A stretch of DNA of 64,000 nt from DASXZH01 sp036502005 (GTDB taxonomy: Bacteria > Armatimonadota > Fimbriimonadia > Fimbriimonadales > Fimbriimonadaceae). Location of the stretch: NCBI GenBank assembly GCA_036502005.1, contig DASXZH010000090.1, positions 1 to 64,000 of the forward strand, read 5' to 3'. The notes beneath the pieces are model-generated. The model saw only the letters and a list, made by a program, of their open reading frames with translations, was not told the DNA's origin and searched no databases. A program made the position numbers and the translations under genes. Positions 15,258 through 23,480 of the stretch are shown in pieces (position 1 is the stretch's first letter; every line of letters begins with the position of its first letter).

Positions 15258-18200
15258 ATGTGGATTGTTAAGCTAGCCCTACGAGATAAGCACACCTTCA
15301 TCGTGCTTGCCGTCCTCATCTTCCTGTTGGGCACGTTCTCAATCACAAGGATGTCCACGGACGTTTTCCCGTCCATCGATATCCCCGTCGTCTCCGTAAT
15401 CTGGAGCTACAACGGGCTTGCGCCAACCGACATGGAAAAGCGCATCGTCACCATTAGCGAGCGCGCGGCGACAACTACCGTTTCCAACATCGAGCATATC
15501 GAATCCCAGTCACTGCCCGGCATCTCGGTCGAAAAGTTCTATTTCCAACCTGGCGCCAACGTTCAGCAAGCGGTTGCGGAACTCACATCCATTAGCCAAA
15601 CCCTGCTTAGAGCGTTCCCGCAGGGCACAACTCCGCCTCTAATTCTTCAATACAGCGCGAGCAGCGTGCCCATTTTGCAGCTTGGCCTTAGCAGCCCAAG
15701 CATGAGCGAGAGCCAGCTTTACGATACCGGCACCAACATTATCCGAACACAGCTTGCCACGGTGCAAGGCGCGTCCATTCCGCTTCCTTACGGAGGCAAA
15801 AGCAGGCTTGTTTCGGTCGATATCGACAATGCCGCCTTGCAGGCGAAAGGCCTTACGCCGAACGATCTGGACAACGCCATCAACGCACAGAACCTGATTT
15901 TGCCGACGGGAACCCAGAAAATTGGCGACCGCGAATACAACATCCTCATGAATAGCAGCCCCCCGGTGGCCGCTCAAATTGGGGATTTGCCCATTAAGAC
16001 CGTTAATGGGGCGACCATCTTTGTTAGGGATGTAGCCACCGTTCACGATGGCTTTGCGCCGCAGTCGAATATTGTAAACATCAACGGGCATCGTTCGGCC
16101 CTTATGACGGTGCTTAAGACCGGAAACGCTTCCACGCTCGACGTTGTGGGCAGAATTCAGCAGCGGCTGCCTCAGGTTGAAACGACCCTGCCGAAAGATC
16201 TTAAAGTCGATCAGCTTTTTGACCAATCCATCTTTGTGCGGGCCACTATCAACGGCGTGGTGCGAGAAGCGGTTCTCGCCGCGCTGCTTACGGCGGCCAT
16301 GATTCTGCTGTTTTTGGGCAGTTGGCGCAGCACGCTTATTGTCACCGTTTCGATTCCGCTCTCCATCCTCTCGTCCATCGTGCTCCTGAATTTCTTAGGC
16401 AACACGCTGAACATCATGACGCTGGGAGGTTTGGCTCTTGCCGTTGGGATCTTGGTCGACGATGCGACGGTTACCATCGAAAACATCCACCGGCACATGG
16501 AAGAAGGCGGGAGTCTGCGTAACGCGATCCTAATCGGCGCCGGCGAAATCGCCGTGCCGACGCTCGTTTCCACCCTATCTATTTGTCTTGTTTTCGTATC
16601 CGTTGTCTTTTTGACCGGCCCCGCAAAGTTCCTGTTTACGCCCATGGCCCTTGCCGTGGTGTTCGCCATGATGTCCTCGTACATCCTTTCGCGAACCCTC
16701 GTGCCGGTTATGACGATGCTCATGCTGCCCAAGGAAGCGGAAGAAATACAACGGAAAAAGGCGGCTGAAAGGGATGGTTCAGAAGCGGATCTGGAGCCCA
16801 GAAAGAAGAAAAGCGCCAACCCATTTGTTTGGATAGGCGGATTGCTGGGTGGCATATACGTTTGGTTTTCAGGCTTTTTCGAGAAGATCAACAAGCGCTA
16901 TGAGCGCCTTTTGCAAACTGCGCTGCATCACCGAAAACTAACGGCTCTTGGCTTCGGCATCTTCTTCGTTCTATCGTTCTGCCTATTGCCTTTCATTGGG
17001 CGCGACTTCTTCCCAACGGTGGATGCGGGCCAGGTTAGCCTTCACGTTATCGCCCCTCCTGGAACGCGAATCGAGGACACCGCCCACATTTTTGATGCGA
17101 TCGAAACCGATATCCGCAAGATCATTCCCAAGAAAGAGCTGGGCACAGTGGTTCAGAACATCGGCCTTCCGGCGAGCGGTATCAACCTCGCTTTTGGGAA
17201 CAGCGCCACTATAAGTGCTGCCGATGGTGACATTCTCATCGCCCTGGAAGAGGGCCACCACCCAACGGCCGGATACCAGGCAGAGATCCGGGAAAAGCTC
17301 CATAAGGATTTTCCGAACGAGACCTTCTTTTTCGGGCCGGCCGATATCGTTAGCCAGATCTTGGATTTTGGATTGTCTTCGCCGATCGATCTTCAGATTT
17401 CCGGCCGCGACCCCAAGAACTATCAGATCGCGCAGGACTTGGCGAAGGAGATCAAAGCGATCCCCGGGGCGGTTGATGTGCACGTTCAGCAGGTCACCAA
17501 AGTGCCCTCGCTGTTCGTGAATGTGGACCGCAACAAGGCTTCCGGGGTTGGGATCACGCAACGTGACGTTGCCACTAGTTTGCTAGTTGCCCTCAGCGGA
17601 ACGGGGCAAACAGCGCCCAACTTCTGGCTGGACCCCAAGAACGGCGTCAGCTACAGCGTTTCCACCCAGACCCCTCAGTACAAGTTGGATTCTTTGCAGG
17701 CGTTGGGCAATATCCCGGTCAATCCTTCCTCGCCGGTTCCTGGCCAGCAGTCGGCGGAGAACCCTTCCGGCCAACAGGTGGTGGAGAACTTGGCCAATGT
17801 GGACCGCACGGTTTCGGCCCAGAACATTAGCCACTACAATGTTCAGCCAACTTACGATGTTCTGGTGGACGTCGCCGGGCGCGACCTTGGCGGCGTTAGC
17901 TCAGATATCAACAACATCCTTGAGAAGTACAAAAACAAGATGCCGAAGAGCACGCAAACAAACGTGCGGGGCCAGGTGCAGAGCATGAATAGCTCGTTCT
18001 TAGGATTGGGGACGGGCATCGCGTTCGCGATCATTTTTGTCTATTTGCTCATGGTGGTGAACTTCCAAACGTGGATCGATCCGTTCATTATTTTGATGGC
18101 GCTGCCGGGCGCGTTTAGCGGCATTCTTTGGATGCTGTTTGCCACAAACACGACGTTTTCGGTGCCTTCTCTCATGGGCGCCATCATGGCGGTTGGCGTG

Positions 18201-18551
18201 GCCACCGCGAACTCGATTCTCGTGATCACTTTTGCCAACGACCGCCGAAAGGAGGGCGACGACGCCCTGCAGGCGGCCCTTAAAGCCGGTGGAACAAGGC
18301 TTCGCCCAGTTTTGATGACGGCCCTCGCCATGATCATCGGCATGATGCCCATGGCGCTAGGCCTGGGCGAGGGCGGCGAGCAAAACGCGCCTCTCGGGCG
18401 CGCCGTGATCGGCGGACTGCTCGTTGCCACCGTTACAACCCTATTCCTCGTGCCGGTTATTTACAGCCGGCTCCGCGTTCACCAGCCACACGCAGAGCCT
18501 GAGGACGATGACGTGCCAGGCCAAGCGCCCATCCCCGCTCCAGCTCATTAG
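15258..18551 (+). CDS. RND efflux permease (AcrB/HAE1 family)
   Basis: The 1097-aa protein is an inner-membrane proton-driven pump: 12 membrane segments in two halves (first near 14-32, then the cluster 340-490 and the corresponding one in the second half) with two large periplasmic loops. The intramembrane acid pair lies in AVGILVDDATVTIENI near residue 400, as in drug pumps rather than heavy-metal pumps. A cytoplasmic basic linker (RKKAAERDGSEADLEPRKKK) is longer than usual. It heads an operon with an adaptor 8 bp downstream and a TolC homologue. No Shine-Dalgarno sequence is visible before the ATG. Substrate unknown. Confidence 0.95.
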   Translation: MWIVKLALRDKHTFIVLAVLIFLLGTFSITRMSTDVFPSIDIPVVSVIWSYNGLAPTDMEKRIVTISERAATTTVSNIEHIESQSLPGISVEKFYFQPGANVQQAVAELTSISQTLLRAFPQGTTPPLILQYSASSVPILQLGLSSPSMSESQLYDTGTNIIRTQLATVQGASIPLPYGGKSRLVSVDIDNAALQAKGLTPNDLDNAINAQNLILPTGTQKIGDREYNILMNSSPPVAAQIGDLPIKTVNGATIFVRDVATVHDGFAPQSNIVNINGHRSALMTVLKTGNASTLDVVGRIQQRLPQVETTLPKDLKVDQLFDQSIFVRATINGVVREAVLAALLTAAMILLFLGSWRSTLIVTVSIPLSILSSIVLLNFLGNTLNIMTLGGLALAVGILVDDATVTIENIHRHMEEGGSLRNAILIGAGEIAVPTLVSTLSICLVFVSVVFLTGPAKFLFTPMALAVVFAMMSSYILSRTLVPVMTMLMLPKEAEEIQRKKAAERDGSEADLEPRKKKSANPFVWIGGLLGGIYVWFSGFFEKINKRYERLLQTALHHRKLTALGFGIFFVLSFCLLPFIGRDFFPTVDAGQVSLHVIAPPGTRIEDTAHIFDAIETDIRKIIPKKELGTVVQNIGLPASGINLAFGNSATISAADGDILIALEEGHHPTAGYQAEIREKLHKDFPNETFFFGPADIVSQILDFGLSSPIDLQISGRDPKNYQIAQDLAKEIKAIPGAVDVHVQQVTKVPSLFVNVDRNKASGVGITQRDVATSLLVALSGTGQTAPNFWLDPKNGVSYSVSTQTPQYKLDSLQALGNIPVNPSSPVPGQQSAENPSGQQVVENLANVDRTVSAQNISHYNVQPTYDVLVDVAGRDLGGVSSDINNILEKYKNKMPKSTQTNVRGQVQSMNSSFLGLGTGIAFAIIFVYLLMVVNFQTWIDPFIILMALPGAFSGILWMLFATNTTFSVPSLMGAIMAVGVATANSILVITFANDRRKEGDDALQAALKAGGTRLRPVLMTALAMIIGMMPMALGLGEGGEQNAPLGRAVIGGLLVATVTTLFLVPVIYSRLRVHQPHAEPEDDDVPGQAPIPAPAH

Positions 18552-18559
18552 AAAGAACA

Positions 18560-20308
18560 ATGGAACAAGAACATTTTTCTCAAGAACCTCGACGAAAGCG
18601 CAAAAGCTATCTGCCGCTTTTCATTGGGATCATCGTTCTCGCGCTGATCTTTATTTTGGGTTTGGTCCCAAAACTTAACAACAACAAGAAGATCAATGCG
18701 GAAGCGAAGGAGGCCGCGAGCGAAGCTCCCGAAGTGCAGTTCGTGAAGCCGACGCTTTCTTCTGAGGCGAGCCTGTTGCTGCCGGCAACAACCCAAACTC
18801 TGGATGAAACCGCGGTTCAGGCGAGGACCGAAGGGTATGTGGAGAAGGTGAACGTTGATATCGGCGCGCACGTTCACGCCGGCGAAGTTTTGGCGACGAT
18901 TCAGAGTCCGGATGTTGACCAACAGTACAACCAGGCATCGGCCCAGACTTCGCAGTCGCAGGCAACGGTTGGGCAGTCGCAGGCTGACCTTCAGCGAAGC
19001 AGGGCTTCGCTCGATCAGAGCCAGTCAGAACTTTCCCGTCAACAGGCGACGATTAAGCAGGCCAAAGCGGCCTATCAGAGTGCAGTTTCTAAGATCCAAA
19101 ACACGAAGGCAAATGAGGAGACAGCGAAGGCCAGGCTCTTGCAAAGCGATCATGCCCTTGATGTTCAAAAGGCGAACCTCGCCCAGGCCGAGGCGCAGCA
19201 GGAGCTGGCGCGGGTCACCGCTCAGCGATACCAAACACTTTTGAAACAGGGCTTTGTCGCTCAGCAGGATTACGACCAGGCGGCGACAACTTACAAGACT
19301 AGCCACTCGAATGTAGCCGCCCAACAGGCGAGCTTAGCTTCTGCCCAAGCCGATATTGATGCAAATAAGAAGGCTGTGGATGCCGCCGCGGAAACCGTGA
19401 AGTCGGCCCAATCCGATGCTGACGCGGCGCAGTCGAATGTTTCTGCTAACCAGGAAGCATATCAGTCGTTGGTTTCCGCAAAGAAGGCGGCGGGGGCAGG
19501 GGTTCAGGTGAGCCAAGCGGCCGTCAACGCCAATCAGCAGGCGGTTCGAGCCAACGCGGCAAACCAGCAGCGCTATAGTGTGCTTCGCGGTTTTGAGCAG
19601 ATTACGGCGCCCTTTGATGGAGTGATTACGGCCCGAAACGTGAATGTGGGTTCGTTGGTGACTCCTGGTGCGATTAGCACCTCCGGCAACCAGTCTTCTA
19701 CCCCCAATGTTGGCTTGTTCGGCATCGCCAGAAGCGATGAACTGGCGATTTACGTGAGCCTTCCGCAGAGCTATTACCAAGCTGCCATAGTTGGCGCGCC
19801 GATCAACATCTACATTCGTGAGTTTCCGGGGAAGACGTTTGTTGGCAAGCTCGAGCGAGCAGCGGGCGCCCTTGATCAAGCGACGAGAACGCTGTTAACC
19901 GAGATCAGCCTTTCGAACCAGGATGGCAAGCTTGTTCCTGGCATGTATGCCCAGGTGATGATCCCTCCTGTCGATTCGCAGAAGACTTTGCGGGTTCCAG
20001 CCGACGCTTACACCGCCGATTCTGCCGGGACAAGGGTTTTGCTCATAGATCAGAACAACAAGGTTCATTGGACGAAGGTGCAAGTTGGGCGAGATTTCGG
20101 CACGGATATCGAGATCCTTTCCGGCATCACCGCCGATGATCGTGTGGTTGATAACCCCTCTGACCTGTTGGTAGATGACGAGGTTGTGAAGCCAGTTGCC
20201 GCGAAATCGGGAGTGCCTGGAGCCGCGGGCTCGGCACCGCCGGGGCAGACTACGCAATCAAAGCCCCCGGCGGCTAAGATGCCCGGAGTTCGGCAGGGCG
20301 CTCAATGA
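18560..20308 (+). CDS. Periplasmic adaptor (membrane fusion protein) of the RND pump
   Basis: This 582-aa protein has a membrane anchor at about residues 14-34, a biotinyl-lipoyl-like half (YVEKVNVDIGAHVHAGEVLATI), a very long Ala/Gln-rich helical hairpin (about 120-335), the second half (ITAPFDGVITARNVNVGSLV), and beta-barrel and membrane-proximal domains. Typical AcrA-type adaptors have about 380-400 residues, so the hairpin is much longer here, which would reach farther across a wide periplasm. A Pro/Gln-rich tail ends it. It overlaps the TolC gene by 4 bp. Confidence 0.92.
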   Translation: MEQEHFSQEPRRKRKSYLPLFIGIIVLALIFILGLVPKLNNNKKINAEAKEAASEAPEVQFVKPTLSSEASLLLPATTQTLDETAVQARTEGYVEKVNVDIGAHVHAGEVLATIQSPDVDQQYNQASAQTSQSQATVGQSQADLQRSRASLDQSQSELSRQQATIKQAKAAYQSAVSKIQNTKANEETAKARLLQSDHALDVQKANLAQAEAQQELARVTAQRYQTLLKQGFVAQQDYDQAATTYKTSHSNVAAQQASLASAQADIDANKKAVDAAAETVKSAQSDADAAQSNVSANQEAYQSLVSAKKAAGAGVQVSQAAVNANQQAVRANAANQQRYSVLRGFEQITAPFDGVITARNVNVGSLVTPGAISTSGNQSSTPNVGLFGIARSDELAIYVSLPQSYYQAAIVGAPINIYIREFPGKTFVGKLERAAGALDQATRTLLTEISLSNQDGKLVPGMYAQVMIPPVDSQKTLRVPADAYTADSAGTRVLLIDQNNKVHWTKVQVGRDFGTDIEILSGITADDRVVDNPSDLLVDDEVVKPVAAKSGVPGAAGSAPPGQTTQSKPPAAKMPGVRQGAQ

Positions 20309-21759
20309 TTTGGACCCTTGGTCTAACTTGGGCGATAGCCGTCGCTCAAACGCCACAGCAAGCGCAGCCTGCGAAGCCGCAGACGCCCGTGCAGCAGGCG
20401 CAGCAGGACGATACCTATCAGGTTGGGACGCTGAAAGCGCCGCCCCCGCGCGTGCAGGACCCTTCGATTCCGCCAGTAGTTAAGCTTCCCGGCGAAGACG
20501 CGGCTCCGAAATCTCCACTCGTTAACTTGACAGCCGACGATGCGGCTCGGGTCGCCCTAAAGCTGAATCCAAGTTTGGGAACGGGAGTGGGCGCTATCCA
20601 GCAAGCACGTGGCATCGCCACGCAGCAGCAGTCGGTGCTTGGCCCACAGGTGACCATCGGCACCGGTTACGATAAGATCCAGGGCCTTGCGAATTACCCG
20701 TCGGGCCCACTTCAGGGACCGTATTTAGCGCCCCTTGTCGGAGTTTCCGAGGTAGAAGCCTTTAATGCGGCGATTCAATATCGCCAGCTCATTTATGATT
20801 TCAACCATACACTGAACGAAGTCCGGCAAGACAAGATCCTAGCCAAAGCGGCCGAATCGAACCTGACTGTACAGCAGCAAAACCTGGTTGTCGCCGTGAA
20901 GGCCGCGTTCTACACCTACGCGAATACCGAGCGCCTGGTTGGCGTGAACATGGAGAACGAGGCCAACCGCGAACGTCAGTTGGACCTGGCAAATGCCAGA
21001 TTTAAGGTCGGAATCGGTTTACCGATCGACGTTGTGAATGCCGAGAGCTCTAAAGTGCAGGCCATTGTGGCCCTAAATTCGGCCAGGCAAAGTGCCGAAC
21101 AAGCACGCGTGAACTTGTTAAACCAAATAGGGGTGAACCCGCTTACTCCCATCTTGGTGGGGGAAAGCATAACGGAAGCGCCGTTATCGATGAAGGAACC
21201 AAAGGCGCTGCTGGAACGCGCGGTTCGGTCTCGTCCCGAGGTTATGGCGGCCAGACTAAACGTGAGCGCTTACAGCTACGGTGTGCAAGCGGCGCGGACT
21301 CTGAACCTGCCTTCGATCTATGTTTCCGGCGCAGCCGGAATCGAGGGTCAAAACTTTCCGCCTAGGGAGAGTATTGGAGCATTGAGCATCGGCATTCAGT
21401 GGCCGATTGAGGATAGCGGACAACGTTCAGGCGCAATTGAGGAAGCTAACGGCCAGCTTACAGTGGCTAAAGCCAATTTGGAATCCACTTTGTTGAACGT
21501 TCAGAACGACGTGGCGAACGCCTATTTGGCTTTGCACACATCCGAGCAGAACGTGATTTTGGCGGGGCAAGAAGTTGCCAACGCGCAGGAGGGAGTTCGG
21601 ATCGCGGAGGGACGTTATACGGCCGGTTTGGGGCCCTTTCAAGACGTGCTCACCGCGCAAGGGCTCTTTGTGGGCGCGTTAACCGATCAAACGAACGCGC
21701 AGAACTCTGTTGATCAGGCACGGGTTCAGCTTAAGCATGCCATCGGCTTGATTCTGTAA
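20305..21759 (+). CDS. TolC-type outer-membrane efflux factor
   Basis: The 484-aa protein has a signal peptide, a Pro/Gln-rich N-terminal linker (about 17-45), and two OEP repeats with the usual helical signatures: LTADDAARVALKLNPSL near 75 and the second set starting around LLERAVRSRPEVMAARLN near 295. It should form the trimeric outer-membrane channel for the pump encoded upstream. Its start overlaps the adaptor stop (ATGA), and its stop faces the next gene at 21774. Confidence 0.93.
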   Translation: MIWTLGLTWAIAVAQTPQQAQPAKPQTPVQQAQQDDTYQVGTLKAPPPRVQDPSIPPVVKLPGEDAAPKSPLVNLTADDAARVALKLNPSLGTGVGAIQQARGIATQQQSVLGPQVTIGTGYDKIQGLANYPSGPLQGPYLAPLVGVSEVEAFNAAIQYRQLIYDFNHTLNEVRQDKILAKAAESNLTVQQQNLVVAVKAAFYTYANTERLVGVNMENEANRERQLDLANARFKVGIGLPIDVVNAESSKVQAIVALNSARQSAEQARVNLLNQIGVNPLTPILVGESITEAPLSMKEPKALLERAVRSRPEVMAARLNVSAYSYGVQAARTLNLPSIYVSGAAGIEGQNFPPRESIGALSIGIQWPIEDSGQRSGAIEEANGQLTVAKANLESTLLNVQNDVANAYLALHTSEQNVILAGQEVANAQEGVRIAEGRYTAGLGPFQDVLTAQGLFVGALTDQTNAQNSVDQARVQLKHAIGLIL

Positions 21760-21773
21760 CTACCGGCAAAACA

Positions 21774-22820
21774 CTAGTCCGAAAACTTCAACGAGTCCAG
21801 AAACTCCTTCTCCAAAGGCGAGTGCAGAAAGATCTTCGGACATACTGCCATCGTCATTACGACTTGATTCTTATGAATAAGAACCACTCCCTGCATTCGG
21901 AATCCTCCTTCTAGAATGCACTTGAACCAAAGCGCATCCTGGGCTCCGATTTTGCCCAGAGTCGATTCAACGCCTTTCGCCTTCGTGGAATCCTCTAGTT
22001 CCTGAACTGCGGCTTTCAAAAATTGTCCAGATGATCCAATCTCATTCAGGGCGGCGGGAGGGATGTGCATGTACGCCGCTGCGAAAAATTGGTCGAGGTA
22101 GCTTGCTGTGTAAAACTGCAGCCCGCCCGGTGGGACAATAGCTTTCGGCTTTTTGGTTTGCAGACCGGCTAGCCGAAACTCACCTTGATTGAGGGCATTG
22201 CCTTCATCGAAGGGAGTTCCTTGAGCCCCGTGTTCGGGCTCATGGGGAAATTTCGCCGAGATCCCGCTGTCGCCGAGCTTGTACTCCTTTAACGTCGGGC
22301 CGACCTGCGAGGAAGGGCCTTTCGGCAACGAGTCTGTTGCCTTTAAGGACCTCAAGAATCGAGTTGAGCTTTGTGGTCGCCCCTCATTCCCATTGTATGT
22401 AGTATCCATCGATAAAAACCCATAGGTAGTCTCAATGAAGCGGAGATCTGCCGCGCCCCCTTCGCTATCGAGGCATGTCAGATCGAGTTCGGGCCAACCA
22501 TTAAATGTTGTTTCACTTTGAGCCAAGAGCCTGTCGAAATCGTTGTCGCAAGAGTCTCGAATAATTTCAGTTCGTGTTTCTTCCGGGTTCGGATCCTTCT
22601 TGGAGGTTTGGGCGAGCACTACCGTGTCGGCGGAGTCGTTTGCGCTCGCAATCCAAGTGACGGTGGTCGAATCCTGAGTCTTATCAGGCGCTTTAAAGGG
22701 CTTTTCTGGAAAGCTCAGTCTGAAGTTCTTTCCAATCGGATATTCACGCCAATTCTCAACCGGGGTTTTGCCCTGTGAACTGAAAGCGGCAAGTAGAAGG
22801 AGAGCCTGGAAGAAGGGCAT
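21774..22820 (-). CDS. Secreted protein with two related beta-rich domains
   Basis: The 348-aa protein begins with a short signal peptide (PFFQALLLLAAFSSQ). Two halves look alike: WREYPIGKNFRLSFPEKPFK near residue 25 and LKEYKLGDSGISAKFPHEPE near 182, each followed by a long alternating strand/helix segment ending in LRSLK or LDSLKF. This suggests an internal duplication. Such repeats recall uncharacterised PsbP- or DUF1795-like stress proteins, but I cannot assign one. It lies 7 bp from the NTF2-like gene upstream on the same strand and so may be cotranscribed. Confidence 0.7.
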   Translation of the reverse strand: MPFFQALLLLAAFSSQGKTPVENWREYPIGKNFRLSFPEKPFKAPDKTQDSTTVTWIASANDSADTVVLAQTSKKDPNPEETRTEIIRDSCDNDFDRLLAQSETTFNGWPELDLTCLDSEGGAADLRFIETTYGFLSMDTTYNGNEGRPQSSTRFLRSLKATDSLPKGPSSQVGPTLKEYKLGDSGISAKFPHEPEHGAQGTPFDEGNALNQGEFRLAGLQTKKPKAIVPPGGLQFYTASYLDQFFAAAYMHIPPAALNEIGSSGQFLKAAVQELEDSTKAKGVESTLGKIGAQDALWFKCILEGGFRMQGVVLIHKNQVVMTMAVCPKIFLHSPLEKEFLDSLKFSD

Positions 22821-22826
22821 CTCTAA

Positions 22827-23243
22827 TTATGCGCGGTAAGCTTGGGCAAGTGCGAAAGTATCGATATGCTCTTCGAATTTGCTGATCAGCCCATCTTTGA
22901 TCCAAAAGATTTCCGCCCACCTTGCTTGAAAAGGTTTGCCTGTCGGAAGGGCGACCGCAGTTTCGCTTCCGATGACACAGACCACGCCGCCTGCTGTATC
23001 GTACACAAACTCGTGGGGGGTGAAGGTTTGGAGGTCCTCGTTTTCTATTAATAGTTTAAAGAAATCGGCGACTTGTTCTTTTCCGGTGAAGGTGCCTGCG
23101 TAAGGCACTTGCGGAAGACCGGGCACGGTCCAGACGATGTCATCGGCGAGGAGTGCCAACGCGCCGTCCACATCGCCGGAGGCGACGGTTCGGTAGAACT
23201 CATGGATTATGGTTTCTAGATTACTAATAGCGATTCCTCTCAA
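22827..23243 (-). CDS. SnoaL / NTF2-like small protein
   Basis: The protein shows the family's fold elements: an N-terminal helix with FYRTVASGDVDGALALLADDIVWTVPG, a middle segment YAGTFTGKEQVADFFK and a C-terminal WAEIFWIKDGLISKFEEHID. Relatives serve as small cyclases, isomerases or as ligand-binding domains. The start is uncertain: an ATG at 23300 would add residues encoded by a C-rich dispersed repeat; a TTG at 23243 fits better, and GAGAGGA lies ahead of an ATT at 23228. Function in this cell is unknown. Confidence 0.75.
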   Translation of the reverse strand: MRGIAISNLETIIHEFYRTVASGDVDGALALLADDIVWTVPGLPQVPYAGTFTGKEQVADFFKLLIENEDLQTFTPHEFVYDTAGGVVCVIGSETAVALPTGKPFQARWAEIFWIKDGLISKFEEHIDTFALAQAYRA

Positions 23244-23288
23244 ATTGTGCGGAGGGCGAATGCTGCCGGAACCTCTCCCCCCAACCCC

Positions 23289-23422
23289 CATAGCCATCAA
23301 TTTAAGGTTTATTTCCGATCAGCAGGCTCGCGCCTCACCCGGTTCGCGGACTCACCGACCTCTCCTTCCGGGAGAGGTTTGGGGTTTGGGAACGCCGAAA
23401 AATCCTTAAGTTGATCGCTATG
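23289..23422. repeat. Imperfect inverted-repeat element with C-rich flanks
   Basis: CATAGCCATCAATTTAAGG (23289-23307) and CCTTAAGTTGATCGCTATG (23404-23422) are complementary at 17 of 19 positions. Inside is CCTCTCC...GGAGAGG, a smaller hairpin. Both sides are flanked by CCCCCAACCCCC-like runs. This resembles the intergenic repeats common in many soil bacteria and contains no gene. Confidence 0.65.
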
Positions 23423-23480
23423 CCCCCAACCCCCTCTCCTCTACTTCGTACAGGCAGAGGGGGGCTAAAGCGCTTTATCC

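Noticed and set aside
15639..18430. Minus-strand frames opposite the RND permease
   Set aside because: They mirror the codon pattern of the permease and have no family features.
23219..23235. Shared string GATTACTAATAGCGA with 30222 near the DUF559 stop
   Set aside because: A 15-base match in a 64-kb window is expected about once by chance, and the flanks do not agree.
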